Below, one piece after another: positions 1 through 4,872 of a stretch of 6,442 nt of DNA. The notes beneath the pieces are model-generated. The model was given only the letters and a program-made list of their open reading frames with translations. It was not told where the DNA came from and did not search any database. A program made the position numbers and the translations under genes. The stretch is from Candidatus Zixiibacteriota bacterium (lineage in GTDB: Bacteria; Zixibacteria; MSB-5A5; GN15; PGXB01): assembly GCA_024230695.1 (NCBI GenBank), contig JAAERC010000923.1, positions 1 through 6,442 of the forward strand, read 5' to 3'. Positions within the stretch are counted from its first letter, which is position 1. Each line of letters opens with the position of its first letter.

Positions 1-529
1 GATCAATAATACCTTCAAAATCATCTTCGGTCCCGATTGGCATCTGAAATGCCACCGCGTTAGCGCCAAGCATCTCATTCATCATATTGATAGTATGAAA
101 CATATCGGCTCCGGGGCGATCCATTTTATTGATAAACGCGATCCGCGGGACTTTATATCTATCGGCCTGATGCCAGACTGTCTCGCTTTGTGGTTCCACA
201 CCGCCAACAGCACAGAAAACCATCGCGATACCATCAAGAACACGCAACGACCGTTCGACTTCAAGAGTGAAATCAATATGTCCGGGAGTGTCAATAATAT
301 TTACCTGATGATCGTTCCAATCGGTGGTGATAGCAGCGGAAGAAACGGTGATACCGCGTTCCTGCTCCTGTTTCATAAAATCCATAACCGCCTGGCCATT
401 GTGAACCTCGCCGAGTTTGCGAATCATCCCGGTAAAGAATAGTATTCTTTCGGTAGTGGTTGTTTTGCCAGCGTCAATATGAGCAACAATGCCTATATTT
501 CTAATCTTTCTAATGAATGCCTGATCCAT
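1..529 (-). CDS. fusA: Translation elongation factor G, N-terminal part (cut by window edge)
   Basis: EF-G is the cytoplasmic GTPase that drives tRNA-mRNA translocation on the ribosome (and ribosome recycling with RRF). I translated 176 residues from an ATG at 527-529. All the G-domain motifs present in this part are intact: P-loop AHIDAGKT (residues 16-23), switch I RGIT (59-62 region), DTPGH (80-84, with the catalytic His84) and NKMD (134-137). The stretch [11 protein letters not shown] and the run [16 protein letters not shown] are also characteristic of EF-G rather than EF-Tu or TypA. The remaining roughly 500 residues lie beyond position 1. No classic SD precedes the start, only a purine-rich tract (complement of 538-552). 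No rpsL or rpsG lies upstream; the gene has its own promoter, so it sits outside a classical str operon and may be one of several EF-G paralogues. Family identity is certain; paralogue class (EF-G1, EF-G2 or spdEFG) cannot be decided from the N-terminus. Confidence 0.97.
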   Translation of the reverse strand, partial: MDQAFIRKIRNIGIVAHIDAGKTTTTERILFFTGMIRKLGEVHNGQAVMDFMKQEQERGITVSSAAITTDWNDHQVNIIDTPGHIDFTLEVERSLRVLDGIAMVFCAVGGVEPQSETVWHQADRYKVPRIAFINKMDRPGADMFHTINMMNEMLGANAVAFQMPIGTEDDFEGIID

Positions 530-603
530 AACAATAATTCTTTCTTCTCTCTCTAACTAATCCTTAACAATTTCAATAATTAATTCAGTGAAGGAGACCG
601 CCG

Positions 604-631
604 AAGATAGCTTATTTTCTTAATCCGTCAA
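604..631 (-). promoter_or_regulatory. Sigma-70 type promoter of fusA
   Basis: On the minus strand the -35 box TTGACG (626-631) is separated by 16 bases from the -10 box TATCTT (604-609). The start of transcription would fall near 597, leaving a leader of about 70 nucleotides before the fusA ATG. The bases just after the -10 box are CGGCGG, a GC-rich discriminator of the type found in promoters of translation genes that are repressed by ppGpp; that regulatory reading is inference. The rest of the 530-732 gap shows nothing else convincing. Confidence 0.6.
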
Positions 632-732
632 GTAGATTCTTAGTCTGTAACCGATTAAATCAGATTTTGTTCAATTTTATTGCATTTTCTTCAAATAAAG
701 AGCGGATTGGGTGATTTTGGGAAATAAAGCGA

Positions 733-1446
733 CTATTTCAATTCAAATTTTGCCCAGCCATCCAGATTATCTATCTTTGTCTCCGGCGGAAAACTAATTG
801 GATTTTCACCGGTGTATGCTGTCCAGATGTCGGTTCTAAAAAGGCAGGAATTGCCTTTTAGCTTTGATTGCAAAATATCCATTTCAACCGCTTCATGTGG
901 AAAACCAGATTGTTTGATAGCCTCCGGCCAATCCAAACCTTCGATACGTTGCAGACTGTCTGAGAGCCTGTAAATCCAGCGGAACTCGTTAGCATACCAC
1001 TTTGTTGTTTGGCCCCAAACCCAAATAGTATCTTCCGATATCTCCGGTGCGACAAGAAGATTGCGTTCACCCAATTGAGCTGATACATGCAGTTGAAGAA
1101 TATTTAAACTATCGGTACATAAAAATAAATCAATTGTTGGTGATAATAATTCCCTGGAATCAAGGGCCAGATAAAGATGTCCCTGAAACTGCTTGAATAA
1201 TATTGATGTGGAATCATTTATAATAAGTTTTGAAGCATCGTCCCATTCACCCAGCTGGAAGATACCGTCGGTCATGACCGGTCGGCCGTCGCCTGTGGGG
1301 ACATTGAATATTCGGGTATCGGAATTATATACAACTGTTGCCGGCTGGCTGTAACAACCGATGAATGAAAATAATAATAAACAAAGTAATAACATTTTCG
1401 GTATAGTTTTTCTTGAAACAGGCGAATTGGCGGTATATAACATCAT
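733..1446 (-). CDS. Predicted outer-surface lipoprotein with CBM9-like domain
   Basis: The 237-residue product begins with a basic N-region (RKTIPK), a hydrophobic core MLLLCLLLFSF and a lipobox FIGC, so Cys31 should be lipidated after export. The mature part opens with a short linker, then a run DGIFQLGEWDDA (60-71) followed by LFKQFQGHLYLALDS (83-97). This is the typical opening of CBM9-like (DOMON-related) beta-sandwich domains, where a DG...EW..A motif precedes strands that end in a 'lyla.' strand. The late VEMDILQSKL (187-196) matches the usual VEmaIP-type strand of that fold. Such domains bind sugars or haem in other proteins; the ligand here is unknown. Two ATGs are adjacent (1446 and 1443); AAGGAG at 1451-1456 gives spacings of 4 and 7 bases, so the second ATG may be the true start, shortening the protein by one residue. 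The gene stands alone with 148 bp upstream and 203 bp downstream. Function is not recognised beyond the domain type. Confidence 0.85.
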   Translation of the reverse strand: MMLYTANSPVSRKTIPKMLLLCLLLFSFIGCYSQPATVVYNSDTRIFNVPTGDGRPVMTDGIFQLGEWDDASKLIINDSTSILFKQFQGHLYLALDSRELLSPTIDLFLCTDSLNILQLHVSAQLGERNLLVAPEISEDTIWVWGQTTKWYANEFRWIYRLSDSLQRIEGLDWPEAIKQSGFPHEAVEMDILQSKLKGNSCLFRTDIWTAYTGENPISFPPETKIDNLDGWAKFELK

Positions 1447-1450
1447 TTGT

Positions 1451-1456
1451 CTCCTT
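1451..1456 (-). promoter_or_regulatory. Ribosome binding site deciding the start of the CBM9-like lipoprotein gene
   Basis: AAGGAG on the minus strand lies 4 bases from the first ATG and 7 bases from the directly following second ATG. The spacing favours the second. It is one of only three clear SD sites in the window (the others precede the collar protein and the sigma factor). Confidence 0.7.
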
Positions 1457-1551
1457 GTTGGGGCGTTCGGATTTCCTTATAGACGATATAGGTACAAAAC
1501 TGTTTAATTATTTTTTATGGAAATTGGGATTTGTAGGGAGGGTGGTTTAAA

Positions 1552-1567
1552 TAATGTTATTACATTA
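1552..1567. repeat. Operator-like palindrome upstream of the CBM9-like lipoprotein gene
   Basis: TAATGT-N4-ACATTA is a perfect inverted repeat with 6-bp arms, centred about 115 bp upstream of the lipoprotein start. The size and AT-rich character resemble a dimeric transcription factor site, but no promoter boxes of quality could be placed next to it, so this is a structural observation only. Confidence 0.3.
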
Positions 1568-1572
1568 ACAAA

Positions 1573-1584
1573 ACACTAAAGTGT
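1573..1584 (-). terminator. Weak candidate terminator after the DUF3795 gene
   Basis: Read on the minus strand, ACACTTTAGTGT forms a short hairpin (4-5 bp) followed by TTTGTT, beginning 11 bases after the DUF3795 stop codon. Position and following T-rich tract suit an intrinsic terminator, but the stem is short and AT-rich, so efficiency would be low. Confidence 0.25.
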
Positions 1585-1594
1585 GGCTACCCGG

Positions 1595-2008
1595 CTACTC
1601 AATTCTTTTTGCTCCACACTCAAAACAATAATTTTTATGAACGCAAATTACGCCGTTACATTGGGAACAATTCCACTTTATTTTTTCATTAGAAATATAT
1701 TTTCTAATTCCAAGGTTTTTGATATTCTCAAGATTTTCAATCAAACTCATCATATATTTTGTGCTATATCTTTTATCAAGATTCTTCAATCTTTTACACG
1801 GGTATTTTTCACATTTTTCAGAACAATATTTTATCTTCTTTTTCTTTAGAATATCACAATTCCTGATAATGCATTTCTTACAATAGGCCGAATTAATATT
1901 GATACTCCTACAGCCCGGGCATTTGTTTTTGTCTCTTAAATATGCATAACAGGTACCGCAATTTATACCGCATGGAGCAATAAGCGATGATTTCATAGTT
2001 TTTGTCAT
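1595..2008 (-). CDS. DUF3795-type cysteine-rich protein
   Basis: The 137-residue product carries 16 cysteines. The N-terminal motif PCGINCGTCYAYLR with the following CPGCR is the hallmark of DUF3795 proteins, a small family without an established function, presumed to bind metal. Visible pairs and clusters are C13-x3-C17-x2-C20, C30-x2-C33, C43-x2-C46 with C51, C62-x3-C66-x4-C71, and a C-terminal zinc-ribbon-like C114-x2-C117 ... C128-x2-C131 with His124 between. No signal peptide or membrane helix is present, so it is probably cytoplasmic. The ATG at 2006-2008 is used here; a second in-frame ATG at 1994-1996 (Met5) is equally possible because neither has an SD. It lies 47 bp behind the small membrane gene in the same direction and could be co-transcribed with murQ. 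Base composition is strikingly AT-rich and the protein Lys/Ile/Asn-rich compared with murQ, suggesting a separate origin. Confidence 0.85.
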   Translation of the reverse strand: MTKTMKSSLIAPCGINCGTCYAYLRDKNKCPGCRSININSAYCKKCIIRNCDILKKKKIKYCSEKCEKYPCKRLKNLDKRYSTKYMMSLIENLENIKNLGIRKYISNEKIKWNCSQCNGVICVHKNYCFECGAKRIE

Positions 2009-2028
2009 AATTTATTAACAACAATTTT

Positions 2029-2055
2029 GTCGAAACCGCTTATCTGGATTTCGAC
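2029..2055. repeat. Inverted repeat between the membrane gene and the DUF3795 gene
   Basis: GTCGAAA (2029-2035) and TTTCGAC (2049-2055) are perfect 7-bp arms around a 13-base loop that can add two more G-C pairs. It begins directly after the stop codon of the membrane gene. No T-tract follows on the minus strand, so it is not a standard intrinsic terminator; it could stabilise the 3' end of the murQ message or be a dispersed palindromic repeat. Confidence 0.45.
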
Positions 2056-2394
2056 CTACTCTGTCTTAATAGCTTTTCTGTTTTTTAATTTGAGACGAAT
2101 GTAAAGAACGCTAGCAATTATAAGATAATAAAAGATAAAATTGAGTGTATAAACTAAATACATGTTTGGACTATGCACGTTTGTCCCTAATAGAATACCA
2201 AAAAAATATCCGGGCATCCAAATATATACAAGTGGTACCATAAGATCAAAAAGGAAATTTAATTTTGAAAATTCCATGGCATATACAATACCAAAATGCA
2301 TAATCCAAAAATGAATTATTAGAAGTATCCAAATTGGAATTCCGATTAAGATTGATTTCAATAATATGTTTACTACTGGATTTTCAGATTTCAT
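2056..2394 (-). CDS. Small three-helix membrane protein, unknown function, coupled to murQ
   Basis: I do not recognise a family. The 112-residue product has three strongly hydrophobic stretches (about residues 9-36, 48-69 and 79-101) and a basic C-terminal tail RLKLKNRKAIK, which by the positive-inside rule should face the cytoplasm, placing the N-terminus outside. The middle helix contains a PLVYIWMPGYFFGILLG run with Pro and Gly residues. The start ATG overlaps the stop TGA of murQ in the arrangement ATGA (2391-2394), which predicts translational coupling, so the two proteins are probably made together. It has no signal peptide apart from the first helix. Composition is much more AT-rich than murQ, and the shift falls right at the gene junction. 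It could be an accessory to sugar uptake or an unrelated acquired gene; the sequence does not decide. Confidence 0.75.
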   Translation of the reverse strand: MKSENPVVNILLKSILIGIPIWILLIIHFWIMHFGIVYAMEFSKLNFLFDLMVPLVYIWMPGYFFGILLGTNVHSPNMYLVYTLNFIFYYLIIASVLYIRLKLKNRKAIKTE

Positions 2395-3329
2395 TTAATC
2401 ACTCTTTTTAAAAACCCATCGGCATCATCAAGTTTTTGTTCGGCGGTGGGTTTATCGACTGATAATCTATACATCACTATCGCGGTTTTGACTGAGCCGC
2501 CTGAGGATTTGAGTAAAGCATCGGCTGTATCATAATCTATATCAAGAAATTCCATCAGAATCTTTCGGGAGCGGGCGGCCAGTTTCTCCGAGCGAGCCTG
2601 AAGATCGACCATTAAATTACCATAGGTTTTGCCAAGCAGGACCATCGTTGTGGTGGTTATCATATTAAGGGTCATTTTTTGGGCGGTACCGGATTTCATT
2701 CGAGTCGAACCGGTGATAACTTCCGGGCCAACCGGTAATTCAATAAGAACATCAGGTTTGATTTTTAAGTCATCATAGTTATTGCAGATTATAAAAACGG
2801 TTTTACATCCAATAGCTTTGGCATATTCAAGTCCGGCCTGGGTGTATGGTGTTCGTCCCGAAGCCGCTATCCCAATGACAACATCATTTAGATCCAGATT
2901 TATTTCCTGAAGATCCTCGACCGCCTGGGCAGTGTTATCCTCAACTCCCTCTTTTGAAAGTATCAGAGTTTCATACCCGCCTGATATCATACCGACAATC
3001 TGTTTTGGATCGGTTCCAAAGGTCGGAGGACATTCGGCGGCATCAATTACCCCGAGTCGTCCAGAGGTTCCGGCGCCGATATAGATAATCCGTCCGTTGA
3101 TTTTTAATGTATCAGATGCTATCTGCGCCGCTTTTGCTATCTGAGGAAGTGCCTGTTCGACAACAAGGGCAACTTTTTTGTCTTCGGTGTTTATTTTGGT
3201 GACGATCTCAAGCGGGGAGAGTTCATCGATATCGATTGTATTTTGATTTATCTGTTCGGTAGCAAGTTTCGAGAGCGTATCAATTAATTCTTTGTGCGAA
3301 TTGTTTTTCATCTCTTTTCCATCATTCAT
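2391..3329 (-). CDS. murQ: N-acetylmuramic acid 6-phosphate etherase
   Basis: MurQ cleaves the D-lactyl ether of MurNAc-6-phosphate in the cytoplasm, giving GlcNAc-6-phosphate and D-lactate, a step of peptidoglycan recycling. The 312-residue protein aligns along its whole length with the known family (E. coli MurQ is 298 residues). The SIS-fold phosphosugar site is GAGTSGRLG (85-93). DAAECPP contains Glu99 and EGVED contains Glu130, which correspond to the catalytic Glu83 and Glu114 of E. coli. Further conserved blocks are GIAASGRTPY (153-162), TGSTRMKSGTAQK (206-218) and GNLMVDLQARSEKL (237-250). The C-terminal part ends in a UBA-like helical segment (about 262-312). The start is uncertain: Met1 at 3329 has no SD, while Met7 at 3309-3311 has GGAAAAGAG just before it and would sit behind a possible -10 box. 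Its stop overlaps the start of the downstream membrane gene. No anmK, nagZ or PTS transporter gene is present in the window, so the source of substrate is unknown. Confidence 0.97.
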   Translation of the reverse strand: MNDGKEMKNNSHKELIDTLSKLATEQINQNTIDIDELSPLEIVTKINTEDKKVALVVEQALPQIAKAAQIASDTLKINGRIIYIGAGTSGRLGVIDAAECPPTFGTDPKQIVGMISGGYETLILSKEGVEDNTAQAVEDLQEINLDLNDVVIGIAASGRTPYTQAGLEYAKAIGCKTVFIICNNYDDLKIKPDVLIELPVGPEVITGSTRMKSGTAQKMTLNMITTTTMVLLGKTYGNLMVDLQARSEKLAARSRKILMEFLDIDYDTADALLKSSGGSVKTAIVMYRLSVDKPTAEQKLDDADGFLKRVIK

Positions 3330-3336
3330 GCCTATA

Positions 3337-3365
3337 TATAAAACGATTTAAACGGTCAGATGCAA
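3337..3365 (-). promoter_or_regulatory. Tentative promoter of murQ
   Basis: TTGCAT (3360-3365) and TTTATA (3337-3342) are spaced by 17 bases on the minus strand; TATATA at 3333-3338 or 3335-3340 is an alternative -10. Transcription would begin near 3327-3330, which leaves a short leader only if translation starts at Met7 (3311). The -35 box lies inside the first copy of the 30-bp repeat. The boxes are weak matches. Confidence 0.3.
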
Positions 3366-3376
3366 AAAGAAATTTT
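3347..3376. repeat. Direct repeat copy A upstream of murQ
   Basis: A 30-bp unit TTTAAAC-N5-GATGCAAAAAGAAATTTT occurs here and at 3490-3519, with 26 of 30 positions identical and the last 18 bases perfectly conserved. A further shared GATTGT follows after a 3-base length difference. Copy A overlaps the tentative -35 region of murQ. Confidence 0.8.
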
Positions 3377-3385
3377 AGGAGATTG

Positions 3386-3492
3386 TCGTGTTGATCACGA
3401 ATCTGGACAGACAAAAATGTCTATCCTACCGTCCCACTGCAAGTGAATAGGCACCTTGGGATATTTATAGGGGAGAGTGACGGTGTCACTTT
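3386..3492. repeat. Cluster of short inverted repeats between the two direct repeats
   Basis: Four potential hairpins lie in this non-coding stretch: TCGTG/CACGA at 3386-3400 (loop 5); GGA-c-AGACA/TGTCT-a-TCC at 3405-3426 (loop AAAA, one mismatch); CACT/AGTG at 3435-3445; and AGTGAC/GTCACT at 3476-3490 (loop 3, extendable by a G-T and an A-T pair to 3474-3492). None has a following T-tract, so they are not ordinary terminators. The arrangement resembles REP-like intergenic repeat elements. Confidence 0.5.
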
Positions 3493-3519
3493 AAACAAGC
3501 GGATGCAAAAAGAAATTTT
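3490..3519. repeat. Direct repeat copy B
   Basis: Second copy of the 30-bp unit described at 3347-3376, offset by 143 bp, in the same orientation. It starts at the last base of the AGTGAC/GTCACT hairpin and lies 20-50 bp past the terminator of the collar-protein gene. Confidence 0.8.
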
Positions 3520-3538
3520 CGATTGTAATTGAGAGTGG

Positions 3539-3572
3539 ATAAAAAACCGACAGACGAGGACGTCTGCCGGTT
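3539..3572 (-). terminator. Rho-independent terminator of the tail-collar protein gene
   Basis: On the minus strand AACCG-g-CAGACG / CGTCTG-t-CGGTT forms a stem of 11 paired bases with one mismatch and a TCCT loop, directly followed by a run of T (complement of 3541-3546). It begins 24 bases after the stop codon at 3597-3599. Stem, loop and T-run are all textbook, so this should end the transcript efficiently and insulate murQ from upstream transcription. Confidence 0.9.
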
Positions 3573-3596
3573 GGATGTTTTATTTAGTATTTAGTT

Positions 3597-4616
3597 TTAC
3601 AATTTCATTATATAAGCCAGTTTGTAAAATGGCGGAAGGTTGTTTCCGCCGCCCGAAGTAAAGCCCGGAATATCAACTGTATGAGTGTGATACTCATGGC
3701 TGACATCAACCACACCACCTGAGGCAACAGATTGTGTCATACTTGATTGCTGAATTGAAGCAGGAGCGGGGTCAACATAATGAGTATGTGTTGTTGTTCC
3801 ACCAAAGGCACCAGGGTTTTCACCGGTTCCGACACCATAAATAAATCTGTCGGTCAAATTAGGTGTTCCGTTCGATCCATTGCATAGGGCCCAGCCTGAT
3901 GGAATAGTTGCCAACGTTCCCGACCACATAATTATACCGCCGGATGGAAAAGAACTCGAACCACCGGTTGCCGCTGTGGTCTGTTTGGTTCCATCGGGGA
4001 AAACAATACCATCGACACCGGATGTGCCGCCGATATGCAAGGATGATTGGGGATTATTGACATTTATTCCAACGCCGCCGCTGGCGCGGATTAAAAATTG
4101 ATTGTCGGCTGTTGATGAAAAATCGGTATCGGTATTGTCGGCCCAAACAAAGGTGCCTGTATGGTTGGCTTTTGCTCTGCGTCCGGCGGCAAATGAAAAT
4201 GCCCCGGTGGCATCATTATATGCTCCACCAGGTATAGTGGCATAATCTTCAGAGGCTTTATTATAATAACCGCCACCGATAACCATATGTTTTTTGTCAC
4301 TAATACCAAACGTCCCGGTGGTGCAGGCCACTCCTAAATTAACCTGGGTTTGAGAGCTGTCACCGAAGTAGTGATTGGAAACTCCTCCTCGGGAAATACC
4401 CCAATATTTTCCGGTATAAATAATGGAGTCCAATACACTCCAATATTCTGATGAGGCAAAGGCGCATGGTTCAGCACCCCCCTTATATTCGAAGTTAATC
4501 AGATGAACTATATCAAGGATATTGATAGTTGCATCACAGTTGACGTCGCCGTTTTGATCCTGCGCTGACACAGACAGGGCGAGTAGGATCAGCAGAAACA
4601 GGCTGATTGTTTTCAT
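3597..4616 (-). CDS. Secreted protein: dockerin-like repeat, YadA-head-like beta-roll and phage tail-collar domain
   Basis: The 339-residue product begins with a signal peptide (1-18, cleavage after VSA). Residues 22-53 form one dockerin-like EF-hand half: Asp24, Asn26, Asp28, Asn32 and Asp35 occupy the calcium positions, and Cys27 and Cys51 may form a disulfide. Residues 113-157 are three 15-residue repeats beginning IGGG, IPGG and AAGR, the pattern of the left-handed beta-roll of YadA-type heads. A linker FLIRASGGVGINVNNPQ (174-190) and FPDGTKQTTAA (206-216) is common in fibre-like proteins. Residues 223-339 match a phage tail-collar domain: GGIIMWSG, IPSGWALCNG, NLTDRFIYG, then the His motifs HTH (277-279) and HEYHTH (307-312), and the closing NNLPPFYKLAYIMKL. 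The start has GGGAG six bases upstream. The gene is monocistronic, with its own promoter and terminator. No phage genes flank it. Likely an extracellular trimeric fibre or adhesin; the ligand is unknown. Confidence 0.9.
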   Translation of the reverse strand: MKTISLFLLILLALSVSAQDQNGDVNCDATINILDIVHLINFEYKGGAEPCAFASSEYWSVLDSIIYTGKYWGISRGGVSNHYFGDSSQTQVNLGVACTTGTFGISDKKHMVIGGGYYNKASEDYATIPGGAYNDATGAFSFAAGRRAKANHTGTFVWADNTDTDFSSTADNQFLIRASGGVGINVNNPQSSLHIGGTSGVDGIVFPDGTKQTTAATGGSSSFPSGGIIMWSGTLATIPSGWALCNGSNGTPNLTDRFIYGVGTGENPGAFGGTTTHTHYVDPAPASIQQSSMTQSVASGGVVDVSHEYHTHTVDIPGFTSGGGNNLPPFYKLAYIMKL

Positions 4617-4619
4617 TCC

Positions 4620-4632
4620 AGTCTCCCAGACT
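4620..4632 (-). promoter_or_regulatory. Shine-Dalgarno site held in a hairpin, collar-protein gene
   Basis: The mRNA reads AGTCT-GGG-AGACT, a perfect 5-bp stem whose loop and first stem bases contain the GGGAG ribosome binding site (complement of 4623-4627), six bases before the ATG. A stem this short with a three-base loop is only marginally stable, but the exact placement could modulate translation start. Confidence 0.45.
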
Positions 4633-4704
4633 TGAGGTTGTATTCTCTATTGATTATTTCTTTATACAAAAATTTCTTTTAATATCTTTTGTTGTAAAAT
4701 CATA

Positions 4705-4725
4705 GCTGAATAAAATTATATCAGC
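4705..4725 (-). repeat. Stem-loop at the predicted 5' end of the collar-protein mRNA
   Basis: GCTGA (4721-4725 read on minus) pairs with TCAGC (4705-4709) across an 11-base AT-rich loop. It starts one or two bases after the predicted transcription start, so it would be a 5'-terminal hairpin, a common way of protecting an mRNA from decay. Confidence 0.4.
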
Positions 4726-4733
4726 CTGTGTGA

Positions 4734-4761
4734 ATAATAACTAAATATATTAATTTGTCAA
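4734..4761 (-). promoter_or_regulatory. Near-consensus sigma-70 promoter of the collar-protein gene
   Basis: On the minus strand a perfect -35 box TTGACA (4756-4761) is followed after 16 bases by TATTAT (4734-4739), five of six matches to the -10 consensus. Transcription should start near 4727, giving a leader of about 110 nucleotides before the ATG at 4616. It predicts strong vegetative expression unless repressed. Confidence 0.75.
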
Positions 4762-4815
4762 ATACTATCGGCCGCAAAACCGCACTGGTATTGAAGTTTT
4801 AAGTAACTGTTTTAA

Positions 4816-4835
4816 ATGACTTTTTAAAAAATCAT
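4816..4835. repeat. AT-rich near-palindrome downstream of the second lipoprotein gene
   Basis: ATGAcTTTTTAAAAAaTCAT is a 20-bp palindrome with one mismatched pair. It lies 38-57 bases past the lipoprotein stop codon and about 55 bp upstream of the -35 box of the collar-protein promoter. It might be a protein binding site or a weak bidirectional terminator; the rest of 4617-4872 holds only the promoter and hairpins listed. Confidence 0.3.
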
Positions 4836-4872
4836 GCAGATAAATTATAAGCTATAAATCGTTCAAGAATTT

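Noticed and set aside
95..442. 115-codon open frame on the plus strand opposite fusA
   Set aside because: It is antisense to the conserved EF-G G-domain, whose motifs are all intact on the minus strand; no SD or family resemblance.
721..739. GAAATA/TATTTC inverted repeat across the stop of the CBM9-like lipoprotein gene as terminator
   Set aside because: Only six A-T-rich pairs, overlaps the stop codon, and no T-tract follows on the minus strand.
858..1088. 76-codon open frame on the minus strand inside the CBM9-like lipoprotein gene
   Set aside because: A different frame of a well-supported lipoprotein gene; no start signal and no recognisable protein character.
1583..1849. 88-codon plus-strand frame rich in Phe and Ile, looking like a membrane protein
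   Set aside because: It is the antisense of the AT-rich DUF3795 gene; the apparent hydrophobicity comes from complementing Lys codons.
3361..3447. 28-codon ORF beginning in direct repeat copy A (ATG CAA AAA GAA)
   Set aside because: The matching frame from copy B stops after nine codons, the spacer is hairpin-rich and no SD is present; treated as a repeat, not a peptide gene.
3330..3596. Possible CRISPR-like array from the repeated unit
   Set aside because: Only two copies, imperfect in the centre, with a 113-bp spacer that itself holds hairpins; no cas genes.
3880..4309. Two small frames overlapping the collar-protein gene (3880-4101 plus, 4091-4309 minus)
   Set aside because: Both are shadows of the domain-supported 339-residue gene.
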